Origin: Nocardioides malaquae
Lineage (GTDB): Bacteria; Actinomycetota; Actinomycetes; Propionibacteriales; Nocardioidaceae
NCBI RefSeq assembly: GCF_015070385.1
Contig: NZ_JADCSA010000003.1
Span: 124,001-188,000, forward strand
DNA: 64,000 nucleotides
Reading direction: 5' to 3'
Shown here in pieces: positions 25,217-34,237 of the stretch (the first letter of the stretch is position 1; every line of letters begins with the position of its first letter). The notes under the pieces were generated by a model that searched no databases, had not been told where the DNA came from, and saw only the letters and a program-made list of their open reading frames with translations. Made by a program: the position numbers and the translations under genes.

Positions 25217-25762
25217 GTGACCCACGACGCGCTCCCCGAGACCTCGCACGACGTTCCCGCCGCCCCGCGCGACCCGAGCGACGCCCTGCGCGTGCCGGCG
25301 CACCGGGTCTCGCCGCGGGCCATCAACTACTGGCGCACGAAGGCGGCGATCGGCGCCGTGATCACCCTCGGAATCGCGCTGCCCATCTACTTCCTGGTGC
25401 CGAGTCGTCCCTGGTGGGCCACGGCGCTGCTGGCCCTCGTGATCCTCTTCGACGTGGTCGAGCTCTTCGTCGTGCCGAAGCTGCGCTTCAAGATCCACCG
25501 CTGGGAGGTCAACGACATCGCGATCCACACCCGCGTCGGGTGGTTGGGCCGGGAGTCCCGCATCGCGCCGCTGAGTCGCGTGCAGACCGTCGACTCCAAC
25601 CAGGGCCCCCTGATGCGCCGCTTCCGGCTCGCCTCGGTCACCGTCACCACCGCGTCGGCCGCCGGGCCGATCACGATCACCGGGCTCGACGCCGACGACG
25701 CCCGCGAGCTGGTCGTGCAGCTGACCGAGATCACCGCCGCCACCGAGGGTGACGCCACGTGA
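25217..25762 (+). CDS. PH domain-containing membrane protein (YdbS-like)
   Basis: A 181-residue protein with two adjacent membrane helices (residues about 45-90) and a bacterial PH (bPH2) domain in the second half: LRFKIHRWEVNDIAIHTRVG, then IAPLSRVQTVDSNQGPLMRR and VTVTTASAAGPITITGL. It pairs with the larger YdbT-like protein that follows with a GTGA overlap. This gene pair is widespread in Gram-positives and its role is unknown. GTG at 25217 was chosen because the codons upstream read unlike the family. Confidence 0.82.
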   Translation: MTHDALPETSHDVPAAPRDPSDALRVPAHRVSPRAINYWRTKAAIGAVITLGIALPIYFLVPSRPWWATALLALVILFDVVELFVVPKLRFKIHRWEVNDIAIHTRVGWLGRESRIAPLSRVQTVDSNQGPLMRRFRLASVTVTTASAAGPITITGLDADDARELVVQLTEITAATEGDAT

Positions 25763-27396
25763 GCCACGACCAGTCCTCCCTGCCGGACGCGGAGGTGGCC
25801 CCACCCGCGGGTGAGCCGGAGCCGCAGTGGCTGCGCCTCGACAAGCGCAAGCTGCTGCTCGACCCCGTCTCGGCGGTGAAGCAGAGCATCGTGCCGATCA
25901 TCGCGGTGCTGGTCGGCGCCTCCAGCTCCGACAACCTGTGGTGGGCGATCGCGGCCCCGGTCCTGGCGGTGGCCGCCGCACTCTTCGGCCTGGTCCCGTG
26001 GTTCACGACCACCTACCGGATCACGCCGACGCAGTTCCAGCTGCGCAAGGGCGTCTTCAACAAGACCACCTCCACCGCGCCGCTCGACCGGGTCCGCAGC
26101 GTCGACCTCGAGGCCACGCTCCTGCACCGGATCCTGGGCATGCGGAAGGTGCAGATCGGCACCGGCGTCGACGACGAGCGCATCGAGCTCGACGCGGTCA
26201 CGATCGCGCGCGCCGAGGAGCTGCGCGAGCTGCTGCTGCGGGCCCGCCGCGCCGCCGCCGTAGCCACCTCCCCCTCGCCGGTCGGGGCAGGGTCCGGGCT
26301 GCCGGCGGCGGGAGCGCCCTGGGGCGGGACGGACCAGCCTCCTGCGGCCGCCTGGCCCGGCGGTGTCACGCACCCCGTCGAGGAGGCCGCTCCGGAGCAG
26401 GTCCTCGCCGTCTTCACCTGGTCGTGGGTCCGCTTCGCGCCCTTCAACCTGGCCCGGCTCGCGGTCATCGCTGCGGCCGTCGGCGCGGTCAGCCAGCTCG
26501 TCGGCGAGGTCAGCATCGACGCGGCCCAGGTCGCCGAGTCCGCCGAGTCCGCGCTGCGCATCGGCGTCGTCGTCCTCAGCCTGCTCGTCTTCCTCGGCCT
26601 GGCCGTCACGTGGCTGGTGGTCTCCGTGGTCGGCTACGTGGTCCAGTGGTGGGGCCTGCGCCTCACCCGGGCCCACGGCTCCCTGCACCTGTCCTCCGGC
26701 CTGCTCACCACCCGCTCGATCACCGTCGAGGAGAAGCGGGTGCGTGGGGTCGAGCTCGTCGAGCCGCTCCTGATGCGGGTCGTCAACGGCGCGGCGCTCT
26801 CCACCCTGGCCACGGGCGTCGGCGAGGGCGGCACCACCTCGATCCTGCCCCACTGCCCCACCCCGGTGGCCGTCGACGTGGCCAGCGACGTGCTCGGCGA
26901 CGACCGTCCGATGCGGATGCCGCTGGTGCCGCACGGCCCCGCCGCCCGGCGCCGCCAGCACGTCGCCCACCAGTGGACGACCCTTTTCTTCCTCGGGCTG
27001 GGACTCGTGGGGCACTACGTCGTGAGCCCGCTGGCCGAGGTGGCCACCCAGGCGCCGCTGTGGTGGTTCCTGGCCCCCGGCCTGGCGTGGATCCCGATCG
27101 GCGTCGTGCTCGCCGAGCTCTCCTACGCCCACCTGGGCCACGCCCTGACCGACGACCACCTCGTCGCCGGCCACGGGACGACGGCGCGGCGGCGTACGGT
27201 CCTCGAGGTCGACGGCATCATCGGCTGGGTCTTCGAGCAGAGCATCTTCCAGCGTCGACTCGGCCTAGTGACGCTCCAGGCCACCACCGCGGCCGGCGGC
27301 GAGAAGGTCACGCTGACCGACGTGCCCGAGCACCTCGCGGTGCGACTCGCGGCCCGGGCCACCCCGGAACCGTTGGAGCCCTACCTGGCCCGGTGA
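25759..27396 (+). CDS. PH domain-containing membrane protein (YdbT-like)
   Basis: A 545-residue protein with three bPH2 units alternating with pairs of membrane helices. The first unit includes YRITPTQFQLRKGVFNKTTS and APLDRVRSVDLEATLLHRIL. The second has RLTRAHGSLHLSSGLLTTRS. The third has LVAGHGTTARRRTVLEVDGI. A Pro/Gly-rich linker of about 50 residues separates the first unit from the next membrane pair. Its GTG overlaps the stop of the YdbS-like gene, so the two are made together and probably form one membrane complex. Confidence 0.85.
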   Translation: MSHDQSSLPDAEVAPPAGEPEPQWLRLDKRKLLLDPVSAVKQSIVPIIAVLVGASSSDNLWWAIAAPVLAVAAALFGLVPWFTTTYRITPTQFQLRKGVFNKTTSTAPLDRVRSVDLEATLLHRILGMRKVQIGTGVDDERIELDAVTIARAEELRELLLRARRAAAVATSPSPVGAGSGLPAAGAPWGGTDQPPAAAWPGGVTHPVEEAAPEQVLAVFTWSWVRFAPFNLARLAVIAAAVGAVSQLVGEVSIDAAQVAESAESALRIGVVVLSLLVFLGLAVTWLVVSVVGYVVQWWGLRLTRAHGSLHLSSGLLTTRSITVEEKRVRGVELVEPLLMRVVNGAALSTLATGVGEGGTTSILPHCPTPVAVDVASDVLGDDRPMRMPLVPHGPAARRRQHVAHQWTTLFFLGLGLVGHYVVSPLAEVATQAPLWWFLAPGLAWIPIGVVLAELSYAHLGHALTDDHLVAGHGTTARRRTVLEVDGIIGWVFEQSIFQRRLGLVTLQATTAAGGEKVTLTDVPEHLAVRLAARATPEPLEPYLAR

Positions 27397-27418
27397 GTCA
27401 AGGCCCCTGGTGACGGGC

Positions 27419-28348
27419 TCAGCCTGCCCGGCGCCACAGCGCCAGACACCCCAGGGCAACCTCCACCACCGCGAGGCCGCCGACGATCACCCACATCAGG
27501 AGCAGCGGGGCGGCCACTGCCTCCGCGACAAGGGCCACCACCACCCACACCCCTGACCACGCCAGCACGGCGGGCAGGGCCGACCTCAAGCCCGCACCGG
27601 TCCCGCTCAGGATGGCGCACGGGGGCACGGTCCACACCAGCGACCCCACGACGAAGATGCCAGAGACGTACGCCCCGATCAGGTTCCAGTCCTGCTGCCA
27701 CGTCAGCGCGTAGTGGACGAACCCGACCGCAGACGCACCTCCCACCGCCACCCCCAGGCCCGCCGCCGCCTGGGCGGTCCAGCGCAGCAACGTCCACTCG
27801 TCGACATCCAGCCCCGGTGCGCCGCGGCCCGGGCCCGGCGCCACCAGGCTCGCTCTCGGGTCGACGCGCGAGACAAGCGCTGCCTGCGCCACGGCCACCA
27901 CACCGGCGAGGCCGAGGACCAGCCACGAGAAGCCCACCAGCATCCCCCAGCCCAGCCACGCCGTCACCGCAGCGACGACCCCGCACCAGGAAGCCGCCTG
28001 CAGGCTGCGCGGCCTCCGGTCCTCGATCCACCGGGCCAGGTGGCCCTGGGCCACGACCCCGAGCCCACCGGCCAGGGCCAGCACCGCACCGCCCAGCACC
28101 GTGTCGGTGGAGAGCCCGTGGAGCGACACCGCCAGGGCGAGGGAGAGCAGACCGACCAGCACCAGGGTCGCGCCGACTGCGGCCGCCCCGCGGGCCACCG
28201 CGAGCAGGGTGCGTGCCGGGCCGACGAGCGGGGCGTCGGCCGGGGACGTACGGACGAGGGCGTCGAGGAGCATGTGGCCCAGCGTGGCGGCGACCTGGCA
28301 TGCGACGCATGGGTCGGCGTACTCACCTCCGGCCCCGGGGCGGGCCAT
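27419..28348 (-). CDS. Hypothetical polytopic membrane protein
   Basis: A 309-residue protein with about eight hydrophobic segments, for example VGATLVLVGLLSLALAVSLHG, split here as two adjacent helical turns, and LVGFSWLVLGLAGVVAVAQA. I do not recognise a family. ATG at 28346-28348 follows GGTGAGG. This start gives a short N-terminus with CVAC, a possible metal-binding pair. A shorter start at 28271 has no ribosome site. The gene is transcribed away from xth with 23 bases between the starts. Confidence 0.65.
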   Translation of the reverse strand: MARPGAGGEYADPCVACQVAATLGHMLLDALVRTSPADAPLVGPARTLLAVARGAAAVGATLVLVGLLSLALAVSLHGLSTDTVLGGAVLALAGGLGVVAQGHLARWIEDRRPRSLQAASWCGVVAAVTAWLGWGMLVGFSWLVLGLAGVVAVAQAALVSRVDPRASLVAPGPGRGAPGLDVDEWTLLRWTAQAAAGLGVAVGGASAVGFVHYALTWQQDWNLIGAYVSGIFVVGSLVWTVPPCAILSGTGAGLRSALPAVLAWSGVWVVVALVAEAVAAPLLLMWVIVGGLAVVEVALGCLALWRRAG

Positions 28349-28371
28349 CGGCCTCACCTAGACTCCCCCGG

Positions 28372-29163
28372 GTGCGCATCGCCACCTGGAACGTCAACTC
28401 CCTTCGTACCCGCATCGACCGGGTCGAGTCCTTCCTCGACCGTCACGACATCGACGTCCTGGCCGTCCAGGAGACGAAGGCGAAGGTCGAGCAGCTGCCC
28501 TTGATGGGACTGGAGTCGCGGGGCTACGAGGTGGCCGCCGCCGGCTTCAGCCAGTGGAACGGCGTCGCCCTCATCAGCCGCGTCGGGCTGGAGGACGTGC
28601 AGGTCGGCTTCGAGACGATGCCTGGCTACGGCGACCCGGCCGCGCAGGAGGCCCGCGCTATCGGTGCCGTCTGCGGGGGCCTGCGGGTCTGGTCGCTCTA
28701 CGTGCCCAACGGCCGCAAGCCCGACGACCCGCACTACGTCTACAAGCTCGACTGGCTCTCCCGGCTCCGCGAACAGGCGCAGCCGTGGCTGGACGAGGAC
28801 ACCGTGCTCGTGGGCGACTGGAACGTCTGCCCCACCGACGACGACGTCTTCGACCCGAAGCAGTTCCGCAACTCCACCCACGTCACGCCCGCGGAGCGGG
28901 CCGCCTTCCAGGCCTTCCTCGACGACGGCTACGTCGACGTGGTGCGTCCGCACGCCCCGGGACCGGACGTCTACACCTACTGGGACTACTACCGGCAGCG
29001 CTTCGAGCGCAACCGCGGCCTGCGGATCGACTTCATCCTCGGCTCTCCCTCAGTCGCGGAGAAGGTGACGCACGCCTTCATCGACGTCGACGAGCGCAAC
29101 CCCGCGATCGGCGAGGGCACGCCGAGCGACCACGCTCCGGTGATCGCCGACATCGACCTCTGA
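28372..29163 (+). CDS. xth: Exodeoxyribonuclease III
   Basis: A 263-residue member of the ExoIII/APE1 endonuclease family, which acts on abasic sites and 3' ends in base excision repair. The catalytic residues fall in the right motifs: Asn in ATWNVNSLRTR, Glu in AVQETKAK, Tyr in LYVPNGRKPDD, Asp and Asn in VGDWNVCPTDDDV, Asp in RIDFILGS, and the final Asp-His in PSDHAPV. The GTG start at 28372 has almost no leader, like many genes here. Confidence 0.95.
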   Translation: MRIATWNVNSLRTRIDRVESFLDRHDIDVLAVQETKAKVEQLPLMGLESRGYEVAAAGFSQWNGVALISRVGLEDVQVGFETMPGYGDPAAQEARAIGAVCGGLRVWSLYVPNGRKPDDPHYVYKLDWLSRLREQAQPWLDEDTVLVGDWNVCPTDDDVFDPKQFRNSTHVTPAERAAFQAFLDDGYVDVVRPHAPGPDVYTYWDYYRQRFERNRGLRIDFILGSPSVAEKVTHAFIDVDERNPAIGEGTPSDHAPVIADIDL

Positions 29164-29251
29164 GGACTCGGCCTGCGAGATCGAACCAACTCACGTCGGA
29201 GCCAGACTCCACTGAGGTACGTTGCCGGGCACCTGCTCCGGAAGGACACTG

Positions 29252-30772
29252 ATGATGCGACGCGTGCGCGAGTCCGAAGCCATTCTCAACGAAGTAGCTG
29301 CGCGCACGGGGGCGCCACGAGCGCAGGTTGACCGGGTGATCGAAGCCTTGCGTGATGCCATCGACGGTCTGTTCCTCGATGGTTACTCGATTCTCGCCCC
29401 TCCGTTCTCGCTGACCTACCGAACTGATCCTGTGGCTCCCGTCTTCATGGATCGCCTGGAATCCGCGTCGGACGAACAACTCCAGAGCTGGTGGGTCGGA
29501 GACTTCGAGGCGGTAGCGGCCTGGCTCGCGATACCGGTCGATGACTACCTGCGGCATCCGGTGGCCAGCGAGATGTTGGTGTTCCTCGAGCTTCTGAACA
29601 ACTTGGGCATCCAGGACGCAGATGGGCGGGACGGCCAACAAGCGGTCGCAATCGCCCGCGCTTGGTTGGACACCTTCGACGTGGAGCGCCCTTACCGGCT
29701 GGGGCACGTAGGGCTCGAGCGCGATCTCGAGGTCTGGCTGGTGCACAACATCGAGGCACTCGAGCAGGTCGGCTACCACGTTTACCTGCGCCACCAGCAG
29801 TACGTGCTTCCTGACCGTAGGCGCCCTGACCTGGTGCTCGACCGGGTCGAGGCGGACGGGAGCACCTCCACGCTTGTGGTCGAACTGAAAGCCACTCAGG
29901 GGTACATCGGAGCCGTGGATCAACTGACGGGTTACGTGGAAGCCTTCCGGGCCGGCGGATTCGCTCCAGGGCCCGTTCACGGACTGCTGATCGCTGACGG
30001 GTTCTCACCCGAAGTCCTGGCCTACGCGCGTGCGCAGGGCATAGACACCCTGACGCTCCAGGCGCTCGGGTATCGCCGTGCCTTGGCGTACGCGCCCACG
30101 ACTGCCAAGCCAAATAGGTCTGCGCGTGAGGGCTCAGAGGGAAACATGAAGAGATACGTCCTCTACTCCCAGCCGCTGCAGGTCGACGAAGCCACCCCCA
30201 TGCTGTGGGTCGTCGCGGAGGATCTCCACAGTCTCCCGGTCGACATCCGCCCGTTCGATCCGTCCGACGAGAAGCAGGCGTGGCTCGCACAGGATCTCAG
30301 CGCCCGGCTGGACGCGTCGGACGCGCTTCTACACATGACGGTGGCGAAGCTGGCGGTGTCCTTTGGGGGCATCACCCACGCGGACGGTTCGCCAGTCGAG
30401 CAGCTTGACTCGACCCCGGGCGTCGTCATCAGCAGCGGCCGTGAGGGCTACCTCGGTGTACGCGCGATGCAGGCTGGGACGGACTTCGTCCAGGCGATCT
30501 GGCGCCTCCGGAAGGACATCACGGCCGCGCCGCCACGGATGGTTGCGGACTGGCTGCGCCGGGCCCCAGAGGTGTTGCAGGGTGACGACGGACTTCCGGA
30601 GCACATCGAGGTGGCTGCCGACGCTCTGGAGGGTCTTCCGGTCGCCATCCTCGAACTTCGGGCCCCGGGCCACTACGACGGCACGTACGACGCTTTTCTC
30701 ACCGATGCCGTCAGAGTCTTCGAGAGCGTCGCGAGGCGCCTGGAGCAACTCACCATTCCCATGGAGACATAG
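29252..30772 (+). CDS. HU-like/NucS-like nuclease-domain fusion with unknown C-terminal half
   Basis: A 506-residue accessory protein. Residues 7-58 resemble the HU fold (VAARTGAPRAQVDRVIEALRD, then GYSILAPPFSLTYR in the position of the HU beta-arm base; first string given in two overlapping turns). Residues 150-285 resemble the NucS/DUF91 nuclease domain: Glu156, Asp193 in RPDLVLD, Glu211-Leu-Lys213 in VVELKATQGY, and Gln224-x3-Tyr228, a PD-(D/E)xK set with QxxxY. A linker at 284-299 leads to a C-terminal half (MKRYVLYSQPLQVDE onward) that I do not recognise. Codon use is less GC-biased than in neighbours. DNA binding and cleavage are inferred. ATG at 29252 or 29255 follows GGAAGGA. Confidence 0.65.
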   Translation: MMRRVRESEAILNEVAARTGAPRAQVDRVIEALRDAIDGLFLDGYSILAPPFSLTYRTDPVAPVFMDRLESASDEQLQSWWVGDFEAVAAWLAIPVDDYLRHPVASEMLVFLELLNNLGIQDADGRDGQQAVAIARAWLDTFDVERPYRLGHVGLERDLEVWLVHNIEALEQVGYHVYLRHQQYVLPDRRRPDLVLDRVEADGSTSTLVVELKATQGYIGAVDQLTGYVEAFRAGGFAPGPVHGLLIADGFSPEVLAYARAQGIDTLTLQALGYRRALAYAPTTAKPNRSAREGSEGNMKRYVLYSQPLQVDEATPMLWVVAEDLHSLPVDIRPFDPSDEKQAWLAQDLSARLDASDALLHMTVAKLAVSFGGITHADGSPVEQLDSTPGVVISSGREGYLGVRAMQAGTDFVQAIWRLRKDITAAPPRMVADWLRRAPEVLQGDDGLPEHIEVAADALEGLPVAILELRAPGHYDGTYDAFLTDAVRVFESVARRLEQLTIPMET

Positions 30773-30837
30773 CCGCAACGCCTGAGCAGGCGCCGTGCCG
30801 TTGCGAAGTTGTCGGTGGCGGCGTCCATGATCGATCC

Positions 30838-32049
30838 ATGGACATCTCGACGCTGCTGACCCTGCTGGTCGGACTCCTCGTGGGGCTCGCCCTCGGCGGG
30901 CTGATCGGGTGGCTCTGGGCCCGCGCCCACTCCCCCGTCGCCGACGCCGAGCGGGACGCCCTGCGCGCGGAGCTGAAGGCGCAGTCTGACGCCGTGCTGG
31001 AGGCGCGGGCGGGCGACCAGGCCGTCGTCAAGGACGGCCTCGAACGGCTCGCCGACCAGCTGCGCCTGCTCGAGCACGACCGCGCCACCTGGCAGGGCGA
31101 GTTCAACGCCCAGGTCCAGTCGATGCGCACCACCACCGAGTCGCTGCGCCGCGAGACCGCCTCGCTCGCCACCGCCCTGCGCAAGCCGCAGGTGCGCGGG
31201 CAGTGGGGCGAGATGCAGCTGCGCCGCGCGGTCGAGCTGGCCGGCATGGTCGACCACTGCGACTTCACCGAGCAGGTACGCCTCGACGACGGCTCCCAGC
31301 GTCCCGACCTCGTCGTGCACCTCGCCGGCGGCCGTCAGGTCGTCGTCGACGCCAAGGTGCCGCTCGCGGCCTTCCTCGACGCCGCCGGTGCGGACGACGA
31401 GACGGAGCGCACCGCACACCTCACCCGCCACGCCAGGCAGGTGCGTACGCACGTCGACCAGCTGGGCGCGAAGGCCTACCAGCGCGCGTTGGCCGAGACA
31501 CCTGAGTTCGTGGTGCTGTTCGTGCCCGCGGAGGCCTTCCTCTCCGTCGCCCTCGACACCCAGCGCGACCTGCTGGAGTATGCGGCTGCCCGCAACGTGG
31601 TCATCGCCACCCCGACCACCCTCATCGCCCTGCTCCGCACCGTCGCCCACGGGTGGCGCCACGAGACCGTGGCCGCCCAGGTCGCCGAGGTGCAGCGGCT
31701 CGGGCAGGAGCTGCACGAACGGCTCGCGACGCTCGGCGTGCACGTCGGCAAGGTCGGGCGCAGCCTGGCCGGAGCGGTCCAGGCCTACAACCAAGCGGTC
31801 GGCTCACTGGAGTCGCGGGTGCTGGTGAGCGCGCGGAAGTTCGCCGACCTCGGCGTCGTCGAGACCGAGATCCCCGAGGTGGCACAGGTCGAGCGGACCC
31901 CGCGCATCCTCACCGCGCCGGAGTTCGCCGCGCTCGACGCTGGTTCCTCCCCCGACGAGGTCCTGGCCGACGACCTCGAGCGCGTCGCGGGACGCTCCGG
32001 CGAGACCGCACACGACCAGATGACGGCGCGGCGGGCCGCCGGGGCGTGA
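30838..32049 (+). CDS. rmuC: DNA recombination protein RmuC
   Basis: A 403-residue protein with an N-terminal membrane anchor (LLTLLVGLLVGLALGGLIGW) and a coiled-coil of about 90 residues. The RmuC domain contains RGQWGEMQLRRAVELAGM, DLVVHLAGGRQVVVDAKVPL and TPEFVVLFVPAEAFLSVAL. RmuC limits inversions between inverted repeats in E. coli; the domain has a restriction-endonuclease-like fold (Asp and the DAK motif match). ATG at 30838 starts just before the anchor. Confidence 0.93.
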   Translation: MDISTLLTLLVGLLVGLALGGLIGWLWARAHSPVADAERDALRAELKAQSDAVLEARAGDQAVVKDGLERLADQLRLLEHDRATWQGEFNAQVQSMRTTTESLRRETASLATALRKPQVRGQWGEMQLRRAVELAGMVDHCDFTEQVRLDDGSQRPDLVVHLAGGRQVVVDAKVPLAAFLDAAGADDETERTAHLTRHARQVRTHVDQLGAKAYQRALAETPEFVVLFVPAEAFLSVALDTQRDLLEYAAARNVVIATPTTLIALLRTVAHGWRHETVAAQVAEVQRLGQELHERLATLGVHVGKVGRSLAGAVQAYNQAVGSLESRVLVSARKFADLGVVETEIPEVAQVERTPRILTAPEFAALDAGSSPDEVLADDLERVAGRSGETAHDQMTARRAAGA

Positions 32050-32489
32050 CAGTGGCCTATTTTGGCTCCGTGACCTCTGCTCAGCCCTCGTGGCTGCACG
32101 GAACCGAACCCGGACGCCAGGTCGTGGCCCTCGGGTTCGCGCTGGTGCTCAGCGCGGTCGCGGTCGACTACCTGCTGGGCGGCGAGCTCAGCCTCTTCTT
32201 CGACCTCTGCTTCGTCACGCTCTGCCTCTACCTGGCGGTCCGGGTGGAGCTTCCCTCCCTGCACCTGGCCGCGATCCTGCCGCCGGTGCTCATGCTGACA
32301 GTGCTGGTCATGCTCGGCGTCGTCGCTCCGCAGGCCGTGGCCCGCCCCGAGGACGGTGTCGTCCAGACCGTCGTCACCGGTCTGACCCACCACAGCGTGG
32401 CCCTGGTGGCCGGCTGGGCCCTGGCCCTCATCGCCTTCGAAGGGCGACGGCGCGGAGCGTTCAGTGACTGGGGGCGCGAAGAGGGCTGA
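32046..32489 (+). CDS. DUF6542-like membrane protein
   Basis: A 147-residue protein with four hydrophobic segments (VVALGFALVLSAVAVDYLLG, LSLFFDLCFVTLCLYLAV, ILPPVLMLTVLVMLGVVAP, VALVAGWALALIAF) and a basic C-terminal tail. Small proteins of this layout follow rmuC/xseA-region genes in many actinobacteria. The GTG at 32046 overlaps the rmuC stop (GTGA). Starts at 32052 and 32070 are also possible. Function is unknown. Confidence 0.65.
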   Translation: MTVAYFGSVTSAQPSWLHGTEPGRQVVALGFALVLSAVAVDYLLGGELSLFFDLCFVTLCLYLAVRVELPSLHLAAILPPVLMLTVLVMLGVVAPQAVARPEDGVVQTVVTGLTHHSVALVAGWALALIAFEGRRRGAFSDWGREEG

Positions 32490-32492
32490 TGC

Positions 32493-33113
32493 TCACTCGA
32501 AGCGCGACGGATCTCCGGCGCCGACCCGCAGCACCTCCGGGTAGCCCTTTGACCAGTCCACGACGGTCGTCGGCTGGGCAGTCGTCTCGCCCGCCTCGAT
32601 GACGATGTCGACGGAGTGGTCGAGCTCCTCCTTGATGTCCCACCCCATGGTCCGCGCCTCGGTCTCGCCCGGCAGGATCAGCGTGCTCGTGAGCATCGGC
32701 TCACCCAGCTCCGCCAGCAGCGTCTGCACCAGGACGTGATCGGGGATGCGGACACCCACCGTCTTCTTCTTGGGGTGCATGAGGCGCTTGGGCACCTCGC
32801 CGGTCGCCGGCAGGATGAACGTGTACGCCCCCGGCGTCGCCGCCTTGATCGCGCGGAACGCCGAGTTGTCGAGGTGCACGAACTGCCCCAGCTGGGCGAA
32901 GCTCGAACACATCAGGGTGAAGTGGTGGCGGTCGTCGAGGTCACGGATCTTGAGGATCCGGTCGCGGCCCTCCCGGTTGCCGAGCTGGCAGCCCAAGGCA
33001 TAGCCCGAGTCGGTCGGGTAGGCGATCAGGGCATCGTCACGCAGCGCCTCGACGACCTGCCCGATGGTGCGGGCCTGCGGGTTGTCGGGGTGGACGTCGA
33101 GGTAGCGCGCCAT
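32493..33113 (-). CDS. yciO: YciO-type Sua5/YrdC family protein (threonylcarbamoyl-AMP synthase-like)
   Basis: A 206-residue YrdC-fold protein. [35 protein letters not shown] and [20 protein letters not shown] are the nucleotide and dsRNA-binding core. [14 protein letters not shown] and TSTLILPG follow. This sequence is closer to the YciO subgroup than to TsaC/Sua5, so it may not be the main tRNA t6A enzyme. Its ATG shares one base with the ispH stop, so the two genes form an operon. Confidence 0.85.
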   Translation of the reverse strand: MARYLDVHPDNPQARTIGQVVEALRDDALIAYPTDSGYALGCQLGNREGRDRILKIRDLDDRHHFTLMCSSFAQLGQFVHLDNSAFRAIKAATPGAYTFILPATGEVPKRLMHPKKKTVGVRIPDHVLVQTLLAELGEPMLTSTLILPGETEARTMGWDIKEELDHSVDIVIEAGETTAQPTTVVDWSKGYPEVLRVGAGDPSRFE

Positions 33114-34159
33114 CAGCCCTGGCCCTCCGGTGCACCCTGACCGGGCTGCGCAGCCTGGGCGGCCTGCTGCGCCTTGCGGATGTCACGTCGCAGCTCGGGC
33201 GGCAGCGCGAAGATCAACGACTCCTCGGCGGAGTGCACCGCACGGGCGTCGGGGAACCCGCGCTCGGCGAGGAAGGAGAGCACGCCCTGCACCAGCTCCT
33301 CGGGCACGGAGGCGCCGGAGGTGACGGAGACCGTCTTCACGCCCTCGAGCCATGCCTCGTCGATCTCGTGGGCGTAGTCGACCAGGTAGGACGCCTTGGC
33401 GCCGGCCTCGAGGGCCACCTCGACCAGTCGGACCGAGTTGGAGGAGTTGCGCGAGCCGACCACGATCACCAGGTCGGCGTCGAGGGCGATCTCCTTCACC
33501 GCCAGCTGACGGTTCTGGGTGGCGTAGCAGATGTCGTCGCTCGGGGGGTCGAGCAGCAGCGGGAACCGCTCACGAATCGCGGCGACGGTCGCCATCGTCT
33601 CGTCGACCGACAGGGTGGTCTGCGACAACCAGGCCACCTTGGCGGGGTCACGCACGACGATGTTCGGTACATCGGCGGGCGACTCGACGAGCTGGATGTG
33701 GTCGGGCGCCTCGCCGGCGGTGCCCTCGACCTCCTCGTGGCCCGCGTGGCCGATCAGCAGGATGTCGTAGTCGTCGGCGGCGAACCGCTTGGCCTCGTGG
33801 TGCACCTTCGTGACCAGCGGGCAGGTGGCGTCGATCGTCTTGAGCGAACGCTCGGCGGCCTCGGCGTGCACGGCCGGCGAGACGCCGTGGGCGGAGAAGA
33901 CCACGGTGGCGCCCGGCGGCACCTCGTCGAGCTCCTCGACGAAGATCGCCCCGCGCTCCTGCAGCGTGGAGACGACGTGCTTGTTGTGCACGATCTCCTT
34001 GCGCACGTAGACGGGAGCGCCGTAGAGGTCGAGCGCCTTCTCCACGGTGATCACGGCCCGGTCGACGCCCGCGCAGTAGCCGCGTGGGGCGGCGAGCAGG
34101 ACAGCCTTGTCAGCCTCCTCGGGCGAGAGGACGGACGGAGTGCCCAGATCGATGCTCAT
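33113..34159 (-). CDS. ispH: 4-hydroxy-3-methylbut-2-enyl diphosphate reductase
   Basis: A 348-residue Fe-S enzyme, the last step of the MEP isoprenoid pathway. The three cluster Cys residues fall in [25 protein letters not shown] and [15 protein letters not shown]. The His motifs EIVHNKHVV and FSAHGVSP and the substrate motif [10 protein letters not shown] are intact. A Gln/Ala/Pro-rich tail of about 25 residues follows the conserved domain. ATG at 34157-34159 faces xseA across a spacer of 78 bases. Confidence 0.96.
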   Translation of the reverse strand: MSIDLGTPSVLSPEEADKAVLLAAPRGYCAGVDRAVITVEKALDLYGAPVYVRKEIVHNKHVVSTLQERGAIFVEELDEVPPGATVVFSAHGVSPAVHAEAAERSLKTIDATCPLVTKVHHEAKRFAADDYDILLIGHAGHEEVEGTAGEAPDHIQLVESPADVPNIVVRDPAKVAWLSQTTLSVDETMATVAAIRERFPLLLDPPSDDICYATQNRQLAVKEIALDADLVIVVGSRNSSNSVRLVEVALEAGAKASYLVDYAHEIDEAWLEGVKTVSVTSGASVPEELVQGVLSFLAERGFPDARAVHSAEESLIFALPPELRRDIRKAQQAAQAAQPGQGAPEGQG

Positions 34160-34237
34160 GGCGGCGAGTCTACGGGGCGCGGGTCGCTCGGCCCATCCGC
34201 AGCGAAACAGTCGGACCGCACCACTAGGCTCGCGGCC

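Noticed and set aside
25387-27174. 595-residue minus-strand open frame opposite the PH-domain genes
   Set aside because: Composition (Gly, Asp, Arg, Gln repeats) is that of GC-rich antisense; the plus strand has clear bPH2 domains.
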